Assembly: GCA_903856875.1 (NCBI GenBank)
Contig: CAIODE010000346.1
Span: 1-6,883, forward strand
Source of the DNA: an uncultured Burkholderiales bacterium
GTDB taxonomy: Bacteria; Pseudomonadota; Gammaproteobacteria; Burkholderiales; Burkholderiaceae_C
DNA: 6,883 nt
Direction of reading: 5' to 3'
Part shown: one piece after another, positions 1 through 6,615 of the stretch
How the letters are laid out: every line of letters begins with the position of its first letter
Position numbering within the stretch: position 1 is the stretch's first letter
Made by a program: the position numbers and the translations under genes
The notes under the pieces: model-generated
What the model was told of the DNA's origin: nothing
The model's input: only the letters and a program-made list of their open reading frames with translations
Databases searched by the model: none

Positions 1-18
1 CTGCTTGAACGGAAGATC

Positions 19-699
19 ATGAAAGTAAAAACCAAAAGTAAAAAAGTCAACAAGTCGTGGTTGAACGACCACGTCAATGACCCCTATGTCAAGTTGGCCA
101 AAAGAGAGGGCTATCGGGCGAGGGCGGCCTATAAACTGAAAGAAATTGACGAAACTTTTGGCCTCATCAAGCCAGGCACCCTGGTGGTTGACTTGGGCTC
201 AGCGCCTGGGGCTTGGAGCCAATATGTTCGGCGCAAGCTATCGCCAGGGGGCGCGGCGGTGGGTGATTTGAACGGCACCATCCTGGCTGTGGACCTGTTG
301 CCCATGGAGCCGGTTGAGGGTGTCCAGTTCATTCAGGGTGACTTTACGGAAGCCGATGTGCTGACCCAAGTTCAAGCCATTGTGGGCGACCGCCCGGTCG
401 ATGTGGTGGTGTCAGACATGGCGCCCAACCTGTCGGGCATTGACTCTGTAGATGCTGCACGGATTACGCACCTGATTGAATTGGCGGTTGAATTTGCCCA
501 AATGCACCTGAAGCCCCAGGGGGCCTTGGTGGTGAAGGTCTTTCACGGCAGCGGCTACAGCCAACTCGTGAAGCTGTTTAAGGACTCTTTCAAAATCGTC
601 AAACCGATCAAACCCAAGGCTTCCCGAGACAAATCCTCAGAGCAATTTTTGGTAGGAATTGAACCTAAAAACAGGCCCAGTTCTGCCGAATCGACCTAA
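19..699 (+). CDS. rlmE: 23S rRNA (uridine-2552-2'-O)-methyltransferase RlmE (FtsJ/RrmJ)
   Basis: RlmE methylates the ribose 2'-O of U2552 in the 23S rRNA A-loop, using S-adenosylmethionine, at a late step of 50S assembly in the cytoplasm. The 226-residue product has a basic N-terminus, a Rossmann SAM-binding motif ([15 protein letters not shown], about 56-70), an acidic motif DLLP at 92-95, and the K-D-K-E catalytic set at K39, D133, K173 (VVKVFHG) and E208 (SSEQFLVG). This matches the E. coli tetrad K38/D124/K164/E199 after allowing for an extra loop of about 8 residues near 77-86. E. coli RlmE is 209 residues; the excess is this loop plus a short polar C-terminal tail. The ATG follows a GGAAG at 11-15, a rather close ribosome-binding site. 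It is the first gene of the rlmE-ftsH-folP-glmM cluster; its promoter is probably left of the window. Identification is near certain. Confidence 0.97.
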   Translation: MKVKTKSKKVNKSWLNDHVNDPYVKLAKREGYRARAAYKLKEIDETFGLIKPGTLVVDLGSAPGAWSQYVRRKLSPGGAAVGDLNGTILAVDLLPMEPVEGVQFIQGDFTEADVLTQVQAIVGDRPVDVVVSDMAPNLSGIDSVDAARITHLIELAVEFAQMHLKPQGALVVKVFHGSGYSQLVKLFKDSFKIVKPIKPKASRDKSSEQFLVGIEPKNRPSSAEST

Positions 700-776
700 T
701 CTCAACGCCGAACAACAAATTTCCTTCTACTTTTAAGGCTAAGTCAAGGCAAATTGGCCCCGCAGCACTTTCAAAA

Positions 777-804
777 GTCTAGAATGTTCACTAATTAGAC
801 GTTT
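777..804 (+). promoter_or_regulatory. Candidate ftsH promoter -10 and leader stem
   Basis: The 120 bp between rlmE and ftsH hold no gene. TAGAAT at 780-785 matches five of six bases of a sigma-70 -10 box and lies 35 bp before the ftsH start. No good -35 is correctly spaced: TTGGCC at 754-759 would need a 20 bp spacer. The same stretch contains an imperfect inverted repeat, AAAGTCTA at 774-781 and TAGAC-G-TTT at 796-804 with one bulged G, which could fold in a read-through rlmE-ftsH transcript just ahead of the ribosome-binding site. Both readings are tentative. Confidence 0.25.
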
Positions 805-808
805 AACT

Positions 809-822
809 GGGAGCTCTTCTTG
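809..822 (+). promoter_or_regulatory. Ribosome-binding site and TTG start of ftsH
   Basis: GGGAG at 809-813 is followed by a 6-nt spacer and TTG at 820-822. This site fixes the ftsH start: the protein from here begins [12 protein letters not shown], the expected FtsH N-terminus leading straight into the first membrane segment, and no ATG in frame nearby would preserve it. The TTG is therefore the real initiator, read as methionine. Confidence 0.75.
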
Positions 823-2736
823 AACAACCCTTGGTTCTCAAAGATTGCCGTATGGCTTGTGATTGGCATGGTGCTCTTCACTGTATTCAAACAATTCGAC
901 AACCGATCGGGTGTCGGCTCTGGTTACTTGGGTTACTCAGACTTTCTAGAGGAAGTTAGAGGCAACCGCATCAAAACGGCCACCATTCAAGAAGGCCAGG
1001 GCGGCACTGAGATTGTGGCCGTCACCACAGACGACCGCCGCATCAAGACCACAGCCACTTACCTTGACCGCGGACTGGTGGGCGACCTCATTGCCAATGG
1101 CGTGAAGTTCGATGTGAAACCACGCGAAGAGGGTTCCCTGCTTATGAGTTTGCTGGTCAGTTGGGGCCCCATGCTTTTACTCATTGGTGTTTGGATTTAT
1201 TTCATGCGCCAAATGCAGGGCGGCGGCAAAGGCGGTGCATTTAGTTTTGGCAAAAGCAAAGCCCGCATGCTCGATGAAAACGCCAATCAAGTTACCTTTG
1301 CCGATGTTGCAGGTTGCGACGAAGCCAAAGAAGAAGTGATAGAAGTGGTCGACTTTCTGAAGGACCCTGCTAGGTTTCAAAAACTCGGCGGCCGAATTCC
1401 GCGTGGCTTGCTTTTGGTTGGCCCCCCAGGTACCGGTAAAACCTTGCTGGCCAAGAGCATTGCAGGCGAGGCCAAAGTGCCTTTCTTCAGCATCTCCGGT
1501 TCTGACTTCGTAGAAATGTTTGTGGGTGTGGGCGCGGCCCGTGTTCGCGACATGTTCGAGAACGCCAAGAAAAATGCACCTTGCATTATTTTTATCGACG
1601 AAATTGATGCCGTAGGCCGTCAGCGTGGCGCTGGCCTTGGCGGCGGCAACGACGAACGTGAACAAACGCTCAACCAAATGCTGGTCGAGATGGACGGCTT
1701 CGAAACCAACCTAGGCGTGATTGTGGTGGCTGCCACCAACCGCCCCGACATTTTGGATGCAGCGCTTTTGCGCCCCGGTCGTTTTGACCGTCAGGTGTAT
1801 GTCACGCTGCCAGACATTCGCGGCCGCGAGCAAATCTTGGCTGTGCACATGCGCAAAATCCCTATTGGCCAAGACATGAACCCCGGTGTCATTGCCCGCG
1901 GTACGCCTGGCATGAGTGGTGCCGATTTGGCCAACTTGTGCAACGAAGCTGCGCTCATGGCGGCGCGGCGCAATGCGCGCGTTGTGGAAATGCAAGACTT
2001 CGAAAAAGCCAAAGACAAAATTCTCATGGGACCTGAGCGCAAGAGCATGGTCATGCCTGAAGAAGAGCGTCGCAACACGGCCTATCACGAGTCGGGGCAC
2101 GCACTCATCGGCAAGTTGTTGCCCAAGTGCGACCCTGTTCACAAGGTCACCATCATTCCACGTGGTCGCGCCTTGGGCGTCACCATGAGCTTGCCCGAAA
2201 AAGATCGATACAGCTATGACAGCGAATACATGTTGAATCAAATCAGCATGTTGTTTGGTGGCCGTATTGCTGAAGAAGTGTTCATGAAACAAATGACCAC
2301 CGGTGCCAGCAACGACTTTGAGCGTGCCACCCAAATTGCACGCAACATGGTCATGCGCTATGGCATGACCACCGCCTTGGGCCCTATGGTCTATGCTGAA
2401 AATGAAGGCGAAGTTTTCTTAGGCCGCTCTGTCACCAAAACCACCAACATGTCTGAGTCCACCATGCAAAAGGTTGACGCTGAAGTGCGCCGCATCATCG
2501 ATGAGCAGTACAAGTTGGCGCGCGGCCTCATTGAAGAACACAGCGACAAAATGCACGCTATGGCCAAGGCCTTGTTGGAGTGGGAGACCATTGACGTCAC
2601 CCAGCTTGACGACATCATGGCCGGCCGTGAACCCAAGGCGCCCAAAGATTGGACGCCGCGCATTCCACCTTCAGGCAGTGACGATGCAGGCAGTCCACCT
2701 GCAGTCAAAGTAGATCCAGAGCCCAACGCGGCCTGA
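820..2736 (+). CDS. ftsH: ATP-dependent zinc metalloprotease FtsH
   Basis: FtsH is a hexameric inner-membrane AAA+ protease that extracts and degrades misassembled membrane proteins and short-lived cytoplasmic regulators such as LpxC and sigma-32 in E. coli. The 638-residue product (E. coli 644) has a membrane segment at about 7-24, a periplasmic domain to about 105, and a second membrane segment at about 108-128. A Gly-rich linker leads to the AAA domain: Walker A GPPGTGKT at 201-208, pore loop FVG at 234-236, Walker B IIFIDEID at 256-263, and the second region of homology with arginine fingers R318 and R321. The peptidase domain has HESGH at 423-427 (zinc ligands H423 and H427, catalytic E424) and third ligand D499 in TGASND. 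The C-terminus from about 603 is proline-rich and likely disordered. All catalytic residues are present. It starts at TTG with a good ribosome-binding site and is followed by a terminator-like hairpin. Confidence 0.99.
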   Translation: MNNPWFSKIAVWLVIGMVLFTVFKQFDNRSGVGSGYLGYSDFLEEVRGNRIKTATIQEGQGGTEIVAVTTDDRRIKTTATYLDRGLVGDLIANGVKFDVKPREEGSLLMSLLVSWGPMLLLIGVWIYFMRQMQGGGKGGAFSFGKSKARMLDENANQVTFADVAGCDEAKEEVIEVVDFLKDPARFQKLGGRIPRGLLLVGPPGTGKTLLAKSIAGEAKVPFFSISGSDFVEMFVGVGAARVRDMFENAKKNAPCIIFIDEIDAVGRQRGAGLGGGNDEREQTLNQMLVEMDGFETNLGVIVVAATNRPDILDAALLRPGRFDRQVYVTLPDIRGREQILAVHMRKIPIGQDMNPGVIARGTPGMSGADLANLCNEAALMAARRNARVVEMQDFEKAKDKILMGPERKSMVMPEEERRNTAYHESGHALIGKLLPKCDPVHKVTIIPRGRALGVTMSLPEKDRYSYDSEYMLNQISMLFGGRIAEEVFMKQMTTGASNDFERATQIARNMVMRYGMTTALGPMVYAENEGEVFLGRSVTKTTNMSESTMQKVDAEVRRIIDEQYKLARGLIEEHSDKMHAMAKALLEWETIDVTQLDDIMAGREPKAPKDWTPRIPPSGSDDAGSPPAVKVDPEPNAA

Positions 2737-2753
2737 TCAAATTCATCATCAAT

Positions 2754-2781
2754 ACGGGGCTTCGGCCCCGTTATTGTTTCT
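2754..2781 (+). terminator. Terminator-like hairpin with UUCG loop between ftsH and folP
   Basis: ACGGGGC at 2754-2760 pairs perfectly with GCCCCGT at 2765-2771 around a TTCG tetraloop, giving a 7 bp, mostly G-C stem. A T-rich but interrupted tract (TTATTGTTTCT, 2771-2781) follows. It starts 17 bp after the ftsH stop and ends 37 bp before folP. The form is that of an intrinsic terminator on the + strand. The imperfect U tract means it may act as a partial terminator or as an mRNA 3'-end stabiliser, letting some transcription reach folP-glmM. Confidence 0.8.
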
Positions 2782-2818
2782 AAGCTTCTGACCTGTCATC
2801 TCAAATCCTTTGTAAGCC

Positions 2819-3667
2819 ATGACCCAGCCCATTTGGCAGACCTCCAGATTCAAGCTTGACCTGACCCAGCCCAAAGTCATGGGCATTGTGAACCTCACGC
2901 CCGATTCGTTCTCTGATGGCGGCCGCCATGGTAATTTGTCCATGGCACTTGAAAATGCTCAAACCCTGCTGGCTCAAGGAGCCGATATTTTGGACATTGG
3001 CGGGGAGTCTTCAAGGCCCGGAGCAGCACCCATCAGCGTCGAAGAAGAGTTGAAGCGCGTGTTGCCATTTTTGCAAGAAGCCATTACTTGGAACGTGCCT
3101 ATTTCGGTCGATACCTACAAGCCTGAAGTGATGCAGACCGCCTTGGACTTAGGGGCTGATGTCATCAACGACATTTGGGCTTTGCGTCAACCAGGTGCTT
3201 TGCAGGTGGTCTCGCACCATCCTCAATGCGGCGTTTGCCTGATGCACATGCACCAAGAACCTCTCACCATGTTGGCGCAGCCCATGACGGGGGATGCTTT
3301 GCCCTTGGTCAAAGACTTCTTGTTCAAGCAAGTTTTGAAATTAACGGACAGCGGGGTTCAGGCCCATCGCATTGTTTTAGACCCAGGCATTGGTTTCGGT
3401 AAAACAGTCGCGCAAAATTTAAGTTTGCTACAGCGCCAATCAGAACTTTTGTCCCTTGGCCATGCGCTCATGGCAGGCTGGTCTCGCAAGGGCACTTTGG
3501 GCAAGCTGACCGCCATTCAAGGGCAGTCACCTGGGCCAAAGGACAGAGTCGGCGCCAGTGTGGCTGCGGCACTCATAGCCGTTCAAAATGGGGCTTCAGT
3601 AGTTCGAGTGCACGATGTCAAAGAAACTGTGCAAGCTTTGCGCGTTTGGCAGGCCCTGAAGATTTAA
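2819..3667 (+). CDS. folP: Dihydropteroate synthase FolP
   Basis: FolP condenses 6-hydroxymethyl-7,8-dihydropterin pyrophosphate with p-aminobenzoate to form 7,8-dihydropteroate in folate synthesis; it is the sulfonamide target. The 282-residue product equals the usual length. It is a single TIM barrel with the family signatures in order: [11 protein letters not shown] at 25-35, [10 protein letters not shown] at 59-68, VDTY with D98, IND with N117 and D118, the MHMH block at 142-145, DPGIGFGK at 188-195, SRK at 222-224 and RVHD at 263-266. All pterin, pyrophosphate and metal-binding positions I can recall are conserved, and no obvious resistance insertion is visible in the first two loops. 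The ATG lies 82 bp after ftsH with no clear Shine-Dalgarno, but the N-terminus has normal length and no better start is seen. It is followed by glmM after 40 bp, probably in one transcript. Confidence 0.98.
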   Translation: MTQPIWQTSRFKLDLTQPKVMGIVNLTPDSFSDGGRHGNLSMALENAQTLLAQGADILDIGGESSRPGAAPISVEEELKRVLPFLQEAITWNVPISVDTYKPEVMQTALDLGADVINDIWALRQPGALQVVSHHPQCGVCLMHMHQEPLTMLAQPMTGDALPLVKDFLFKQVLKLTDSGVQAHRIVLDPGIGFGKTVAQNLSLLQRQSELLSLGHALMAGWSRKGTLGKLTAIQGQSPGPKDRVGASVAAALIAVQNGASVVRVHDVKETVQALRVWQALKI

Positions 3668-3692
3668 AATCGATCCATCCACAATCGATCCA
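3668..3692 (+). repeat. Two 10-bp direct repeats between folP and glmM
   Basis: AATCGATCCA occurs exactly twice, at 3668-3677 and 3683-3692, with starts 15 bp apart. Each copy contains the palindrome ATCGAT. Together they take up most of the 40 bp between the folP stop and the glmM start. They could be a small duplication or a binding site; nothing else in the sequence supports a function. Confidence 0.6.
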
Positions 3693-3707
3693 AAAAGAAC
3701 AACAAAC

Positions 3708-5036
3708 ATGACCAGAAAATACTTTGGAACCGATGGCATTCGGGGCACCGTCGGTCAAGCACCCATCACGCCCGATTTTGTCATGCGTTTGGCGCACGCC
3801 GTAGGACGCGTATTGCGCCAAACGGATGCACATCCTGTTGTGTTGATTGGCAAAGACACCCGAATTTCTGGCTACATGCTAGAGAGCGCCCTAGAGTCTG
3901 GCTTTAATTCAGCGGGTGTCGATGTGGTTTTGTTAGGCCCTGTGCCTACCCCTGCTGTGGCCTATCTCACACGGGCCAGGCGTGCGTCCTTGGGCGTGGT
4001 CATCAGTGCCAGCCACAATCCTTTTGAAGACAATGGCATCAAGTTTTTCAGCGCCAAAGGCACCAAGCTCAGTGATGCTTGGGAAATTTCTGTTGAAGCG
4101 CTGGTCGATGAGCCACCTGTTTGGGTTTCATCTGCTGAACTGGGCAAGGCCAAGCGCTTAGACGATGCCGCGGGCCGTTACATTGAGTTTTGCAAAAGCA
4201 CTTTCAGCAATGACTTCACCTTGAAGGGCATGAAAATTGTGGTGGATGCTGCCAATGGCGCTGCCTATCAAATTGCACCCAAAGTGTTTCATGAACTGGG
4301 TGCAGACGTGATTGCCATTGGGTGTTCGCCCGATGGCTTGAACATCAACAAGGGCGTTGGCGCCACCCATCCCGAAGCCGTGGTAGAGGCTGTCAAGGCC
4401 CATCAAGCCGATTACGGCATTGCCTTAGATGGCGATGCCGACCGCTTGCAGCTGGTCGACAAATCGGGCCGCTTGTACAACGGTGACGAGTTGTTGTACC
4501 TGATGGTCTGTGATCGATTGGCACGCGATGAAGTGGTGTCTGGGGTGGTGGGCACGCTCATGACCAACATGGCCGTCGAAGTGGCTCTGAAAAACAAAAA
4601 CATTCCCTTCATTCGAAGCAATGTGGGCGACCGCTATGTGTTGGAGGCCTTGCAAGAAAATGCTTGGCTGCTGGGCGGAGAGGGCTCAGGTCATCTGTTG
4701 GCTTTAGACAAGCACACCACAGGCGACGGTTTGATCAGCGCTTTACAGGTGTTGCAGGCTTGCGTGGCTACTGGCAAAACCATGGCTGAGTTGTTGGCCG
4801 ATGTGTCCCTCTTTCCGCAGGTGCTGATCAATGTGCGCTTGACCAAAGACCAAAACTGGAAAGACAGCCCTCAACTGGCTCAGGCCTTGAAGGAAGTCGA
4901 AGCAGAATTGGCAGACACTGGTCGCGTCCTAATTCGGCCCAGTGGCACCGAACCGCTGGTTCGCGTGATGGTCGAAGCGCGTGAATTGACCGTGGCGCAG
5001 CGCTGCGCAGAAAAATTGGCCAGCACCCTGCTCTAA
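3708..5036 (+). CDS. glmM: Phosphoglucosamine mutase GlmM
   Basis: GlmM interconverts glucosamine-6-phosphate and glucosamine-1-phosphate, feeding UDP-N-acetylglucosamine into peptidoglycan and lipopolysaccharide synthesis in the cytoplasm. The 442-residue product (E. coli 445) shows the four phosphohexomutase domains: the N-terminal FGTDGIRG at 6-13, the phosphoserine loop ISASHNP with S102 at exactly the E. coli position, the magnesium loop DGDADR at 241-246, the sugar-binding loop GGEGSGH at 323-329, and the C-terminal phosphate-binding RPSGTEP at 410-416. S102 must be phosphorylated for activity. The ATG has only an A-rich upstream stretch and no strong Shine-Dalgarno, but it gives the exact family N-terminus. 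In E. coli secG follows glmM; here the next gene is the convergent ppsR, 12 bp away. Identification is near certain. Confidence 0.98.
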   Translation: MTRKYFGTDGIRGTVGQAPITPDFVMRLAHAVGRVLRQTDAHPVVLIGKDTRISGYMLESALESGFNSAGVDVVLLGPVPTPAVAYLTRARRASLGVVISASHNPFEDNGIKFFSAKGTKLSDAWEISVEALVDEPPVWVSSAELGKAKRLDDAAGRYIEFCKSTFSNDFTLKGMKIVVDAANGAAYQIAPKVFHELGADVIAIGCSPDGLNINKGVGATHPEAVVEAVKAHQADYGIALDGDADRLQLVDKSGRLYNGDELLYLMVCDRLARDEVVSGVVGTLMTNMAVEVALKNKNIPFIRSNVGDRYVLEALQENAWLLGGEGSGHLLALDKHTTGDGLISALQVLQACVATGKTMAELLADVSLFPQVLINVRLTKDQNWKDSPQLAQALKEVEAELADTGRVLIRPSGTEPLVRVMVEARELTVAQRCAEKLASTLL

Positions 5037-5048
5037 TTCAGCAGATAT

Positions 5049-5870
5049 TCAGTAAATCAAGCGCTCGGGTTTGATTTCTTGAAGGATGGTGGTGGCAATT
5101 TCTTCAATCGATTTGGTGGTGGTAGAAAGCCACCGAATACCCGATCGGCGCATCATCGATTCAGCATCCGCCACTTCTTGACGGCAGTTTTCGATGCTGG
5201 CGTATTTGGAGTTGGGGCGTCGCTCGGTTCTAATTTCTGAGAGTCGATCTGGGTGAATGGTGAGCCCAAAGATCTTTTTGCGATGTGGCACCAAGGCCGG
5301 CGGAAGTTGCTTGCGCTCAAAGTCTTCTGGAATGAGGGGGTAGTTGGCCGCTTTCAAACCGTGTTGCATGGCCAGATACAGGCTGGTGGGGGTTTTGCCA
5401 CTTCGACTCACGCCCACCAAGATCACTTCTGCCGACTCCAAATCGCGGTTGGACTGCCCATCATCGTGTGCCAGTGAAAAGTTAATGGCCTCAATGCGGT
5501 CATGGTAGTCCTTGCTCTTGCTGACATCGGAAAATCGGCCCACTCGGTGGTGCGATTTGATACCCAACTCTTCTTCGAGCGGGTTGACGAAGGTGCCAAA
5601 CATATCTAGCAACATGCCTTTGCAGCCATCCCTAATCACTTGGAGAACTTCCATGTTGACCAATGTGGTGAACACAATGGGCTTGATGTTCTCTACCTCC
5701 GCGGTGTGATTGATTTGGCGGACGGCTTGGTGTGCCTTGTCTGCACTGTCTACAAATGGCAGTCGGATGTAACGAGTTTTCATCTCAAATTGGGCCAAGA
5801 TGGCCTTGCCAAAGGTTTCGGCTGTAATTCCAGTGCCATCGGAGATGAAAAAAACGGTTCTGTTGGGCAT
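5049..5870 (-). CDS. ppsR: PEP synthase regulatory protein PpsR (bifunctional kinase/pyrophosphorylase, DUF299)
   Basis: PpsR switches PEP synthase off by ADP-dependent phosphorylation of a threonine next to the catalytic histidine, and on again by phosphate-dependent pyrophosphorolysis. I place the start at the ATG complementary to 5868-5870, giving 273 residues (E. coli about 277) that begin MPNRTVFFISDGTGITAE, the typical family N-terminus. The reading frame stays open upstream to 5966, but those 32 residues do not resemble the family. Visible motifs are FFISDGTGITAE at 7-18, the conserved HDDG at 135-138 and the P-loop-like GVSRSGKTPTS at 153-163, which is the family nucleotide-binding signature. 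No clear Shine-Dalgarno precedes the ATG. It is divergent from ppsA, the gene for its target, and convergent with glmM. The closely related regulator of pyruvate phosphate dikinase is the only real alternative; the ppsA neighbour argues for PpsR. Confidence 0.95.
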   Translation of the reverse strand: MPNRTVFFISDGTGITAETFGKAILAQFEMKTRYIRLPFVDSADKAHQAVRQINHTAEVENIKPIVFTTLVNMEVLQVIRDGCKGMLLDMFGTFVNPLEEELGIKSHHRVGRFSDVSKSKDYHDRIEAINFSLAHDDGQSNRDLESAEVILVGVSRSGKTPTSLYLAMQHGLKAANYPLIPEDFERKQLPPALVPHRKKIFGLTIHPDRLSEIRTERRPNSKYASIENCRQEVADAESMMRRSGIRWLSTTTKSIEEIATTILQEIKPERLIY

Positions 5871-5921
5871 TGTTGAAATTTTATGGGGGTGGGCAGTGGG
5901 TTGAGACCTAAAATCTCTCAC

Positions 5922-5927
5922 ATTATC
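5922..5927 (-). promoter_or_regulatory. Candidate ppsR -10 box
   Basis: Read on the - strand, GATAAT matches five of six bases of a -10 box and lies about 52 bp upstream of the ppsR ATG. The nearest -35-like hexamer (TTGAGT on the - strand) would be only 14 bp away, which is too short, so this is a weak candidate based on position and the -10 alone. Confidence 0.25.
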
Positions 5928-5943
5928 TACCGCCTGCTGGCAC

Positions 5944-5976
5944 TCAAGAATCAAGTCTAAAAACAATCAAGATTCT
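5944..5976 (+). repeat. Clustered TCAAG repeats and short inverted repeat in the ppsR-ppsA intergenic region
   Basis: TCAAG occurs at 5944-5948, 5951-5955 and 5967-5971, the last two as the longer AATCAAG (5949-5955 and 5965-5971, starts 16 bp apart). The outer parts also form a 6-bp inverted repeat, AGAATC at 5947-5952 with GATTCT at 5971-5976. The cluster lies about 50-80 bp upstream of ppsA and about 75-105 bp upstream of ppsR. An operator for the divergent pair is possible, but short repeats like these also arise by chance. Confidence 0.35.
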
Positions 5977-6015
5977 GGGAGTTGGTTCAGGCTCAAAGTG
6001 CCGTTTTTTAATATT

Positions 6016-6027
6016 GGAGTTTTTATG
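6016..6027 (+). promoter_or_regulatory. Ribosome-binding site and ATG of ppsA
   Basis: GGAG at 6016-6019 with a 5-nt spacer precedes ATG at 6025-6027. This decides the ppsA start against the upstream in-frame GTG at 5998, which has no ribosome-binding site and would add nine residues not expected in the family. Confidence 0.8.
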
Positions 6028-6615
6028 TCTAACCTCTTTGCTAAGGACGCTTTGGCCGTTCCATTTGAACTTCTTCGAATGACGGATGTTGAATCCGTGG
6101 GGGGCAAAAATGCCAGCTTGGGCGAGATGATTTCGCAACTGCCCGATGGCGTGCGAGTGCCCACAGGCTTTGCGACCACTGCGCATGCATTTCGGGCGTT
6201 TTTAAAGCACGGCGGCTTGGTCGATCGAATCAACCAAAAATTGGATGCTTTGGATGTGGAGGATGTTCGAGCCTTGGCTGCAGTGGGTGCAGAGATCCGT
6301 GGCTTGGTGGAGGCGCAGCCTTTTCCTGCAGACTTGGAAAAAGCCATTTGCGATCAGTTTGCAGTCCTGAGCGCTGGCAATGCGCAAGCTTCTTTTGCTG
6401 TCCGTTCCTCGGCCACGGCCGAAGATTTACCCGATGCGTCGTTTGCAGGTCAACAAGAAACTTTTTTGAATGTGGTGGGCGTTGAGGACGTTCTTCACAA
6501 GATGAAGGAAGTGTTTGCCTCCTTGTACAACGACCGTGCTATCAGTTACCGCGTCCACAAAGGTTTTGCGCATTCTGAAGTGGCATTGTCAGCAGGTGTG
6601 CAGCGCATAAGATAG
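6025..6615 (+). CDS. ppsA: Phosphoenolpyruvate synthase PpsA, 5' portion only (broken at about 6609)
   Basis: PEP synthase converts pyruvate, ATP and water to PEP, AMP and phosphate for gluconeogenesis. Only the start of the N-terminal ATP-grasp nucleotide-binding domain is here: 196 residues against about 790-800 for the family. Recognisable parts are the [11 protein letters not shown] motif at 25-35 with K28, the [21 protein letters not shown] block at 123-143 with R127, and the RAISYR-KGFAH segment at 171-183. Residues up to R194 (SAGVQR) follow the family, where MVRSD would be expected next; instead two codons (I, R) and TAG follow. The phosphohistidine domain, which also carries the threonine targeted by PpsR, and the C-terminal PEP/pyruvate domain are missing. 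The break coincides with an abrupt fall in GC, so it is more likely an assembly join or an insertion than a natural short gene. It is divergent from its regulator ppsR. Confidence 0.9.
   Translation: MSNLFAKDALAVPFELLRMTDVESVGGKNASLGEMISQLPDGVRVPTGFATTAHAFRAFLKHGGLVDRINQKLDALDVEDVRALAAVGAEIRGLVEAQPFPADLEKAICDQFAVLSAGNAQASFAVRSSATAEDLPDASFAGQQETFLNVVGVEDVLHKMKEVFASLYNDRAISYRVHKGFAHSEVALSAGVQRIR

Noticed and set aside
730..765. Heat-shock (sigma-32) promoter before ftsH, known from E. coli
   Set aside because: CTTTTAA at 730-736 and CCCCGC at 758-763 vaguely recall the consensus, but the spacing of 21 bp is too long and the matches are poor.
1177..2334. Long antisense open frames (166 and 207 residues) opposite ftsH
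   Set aside because: They lie wholly inside the strongly conserved ftsH, have no ribosome-binding site or recognisable domain, and arise from codon bias on the opposite strand.
5871..5966. N-terminal extension of ppsR by 32 residues
   Set aside because: The extension does not resemble the family; the internal ATG at 5870 gives the expected N-terminus and length of about 273.
5982..6012. Promoter TTGGTT / TTTAAT just ahead of ppsA
   Set aside because: A 19-bp spacer and a transcription start that would fall on the ribosome-binding site make it implausible.
5998..6024. Upstream GTG start for ppsA
   Set aside because: It has no ribosome-binding site, whereas the ATG at 6025 has GGAG at the right distance and a typical N-terminus.
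5967..6347. Minus-strand open frames of 126 and 80 residues across the ppsA start
   Set aside because: They are shadows of ppsA with no family resemblance and no start signals.
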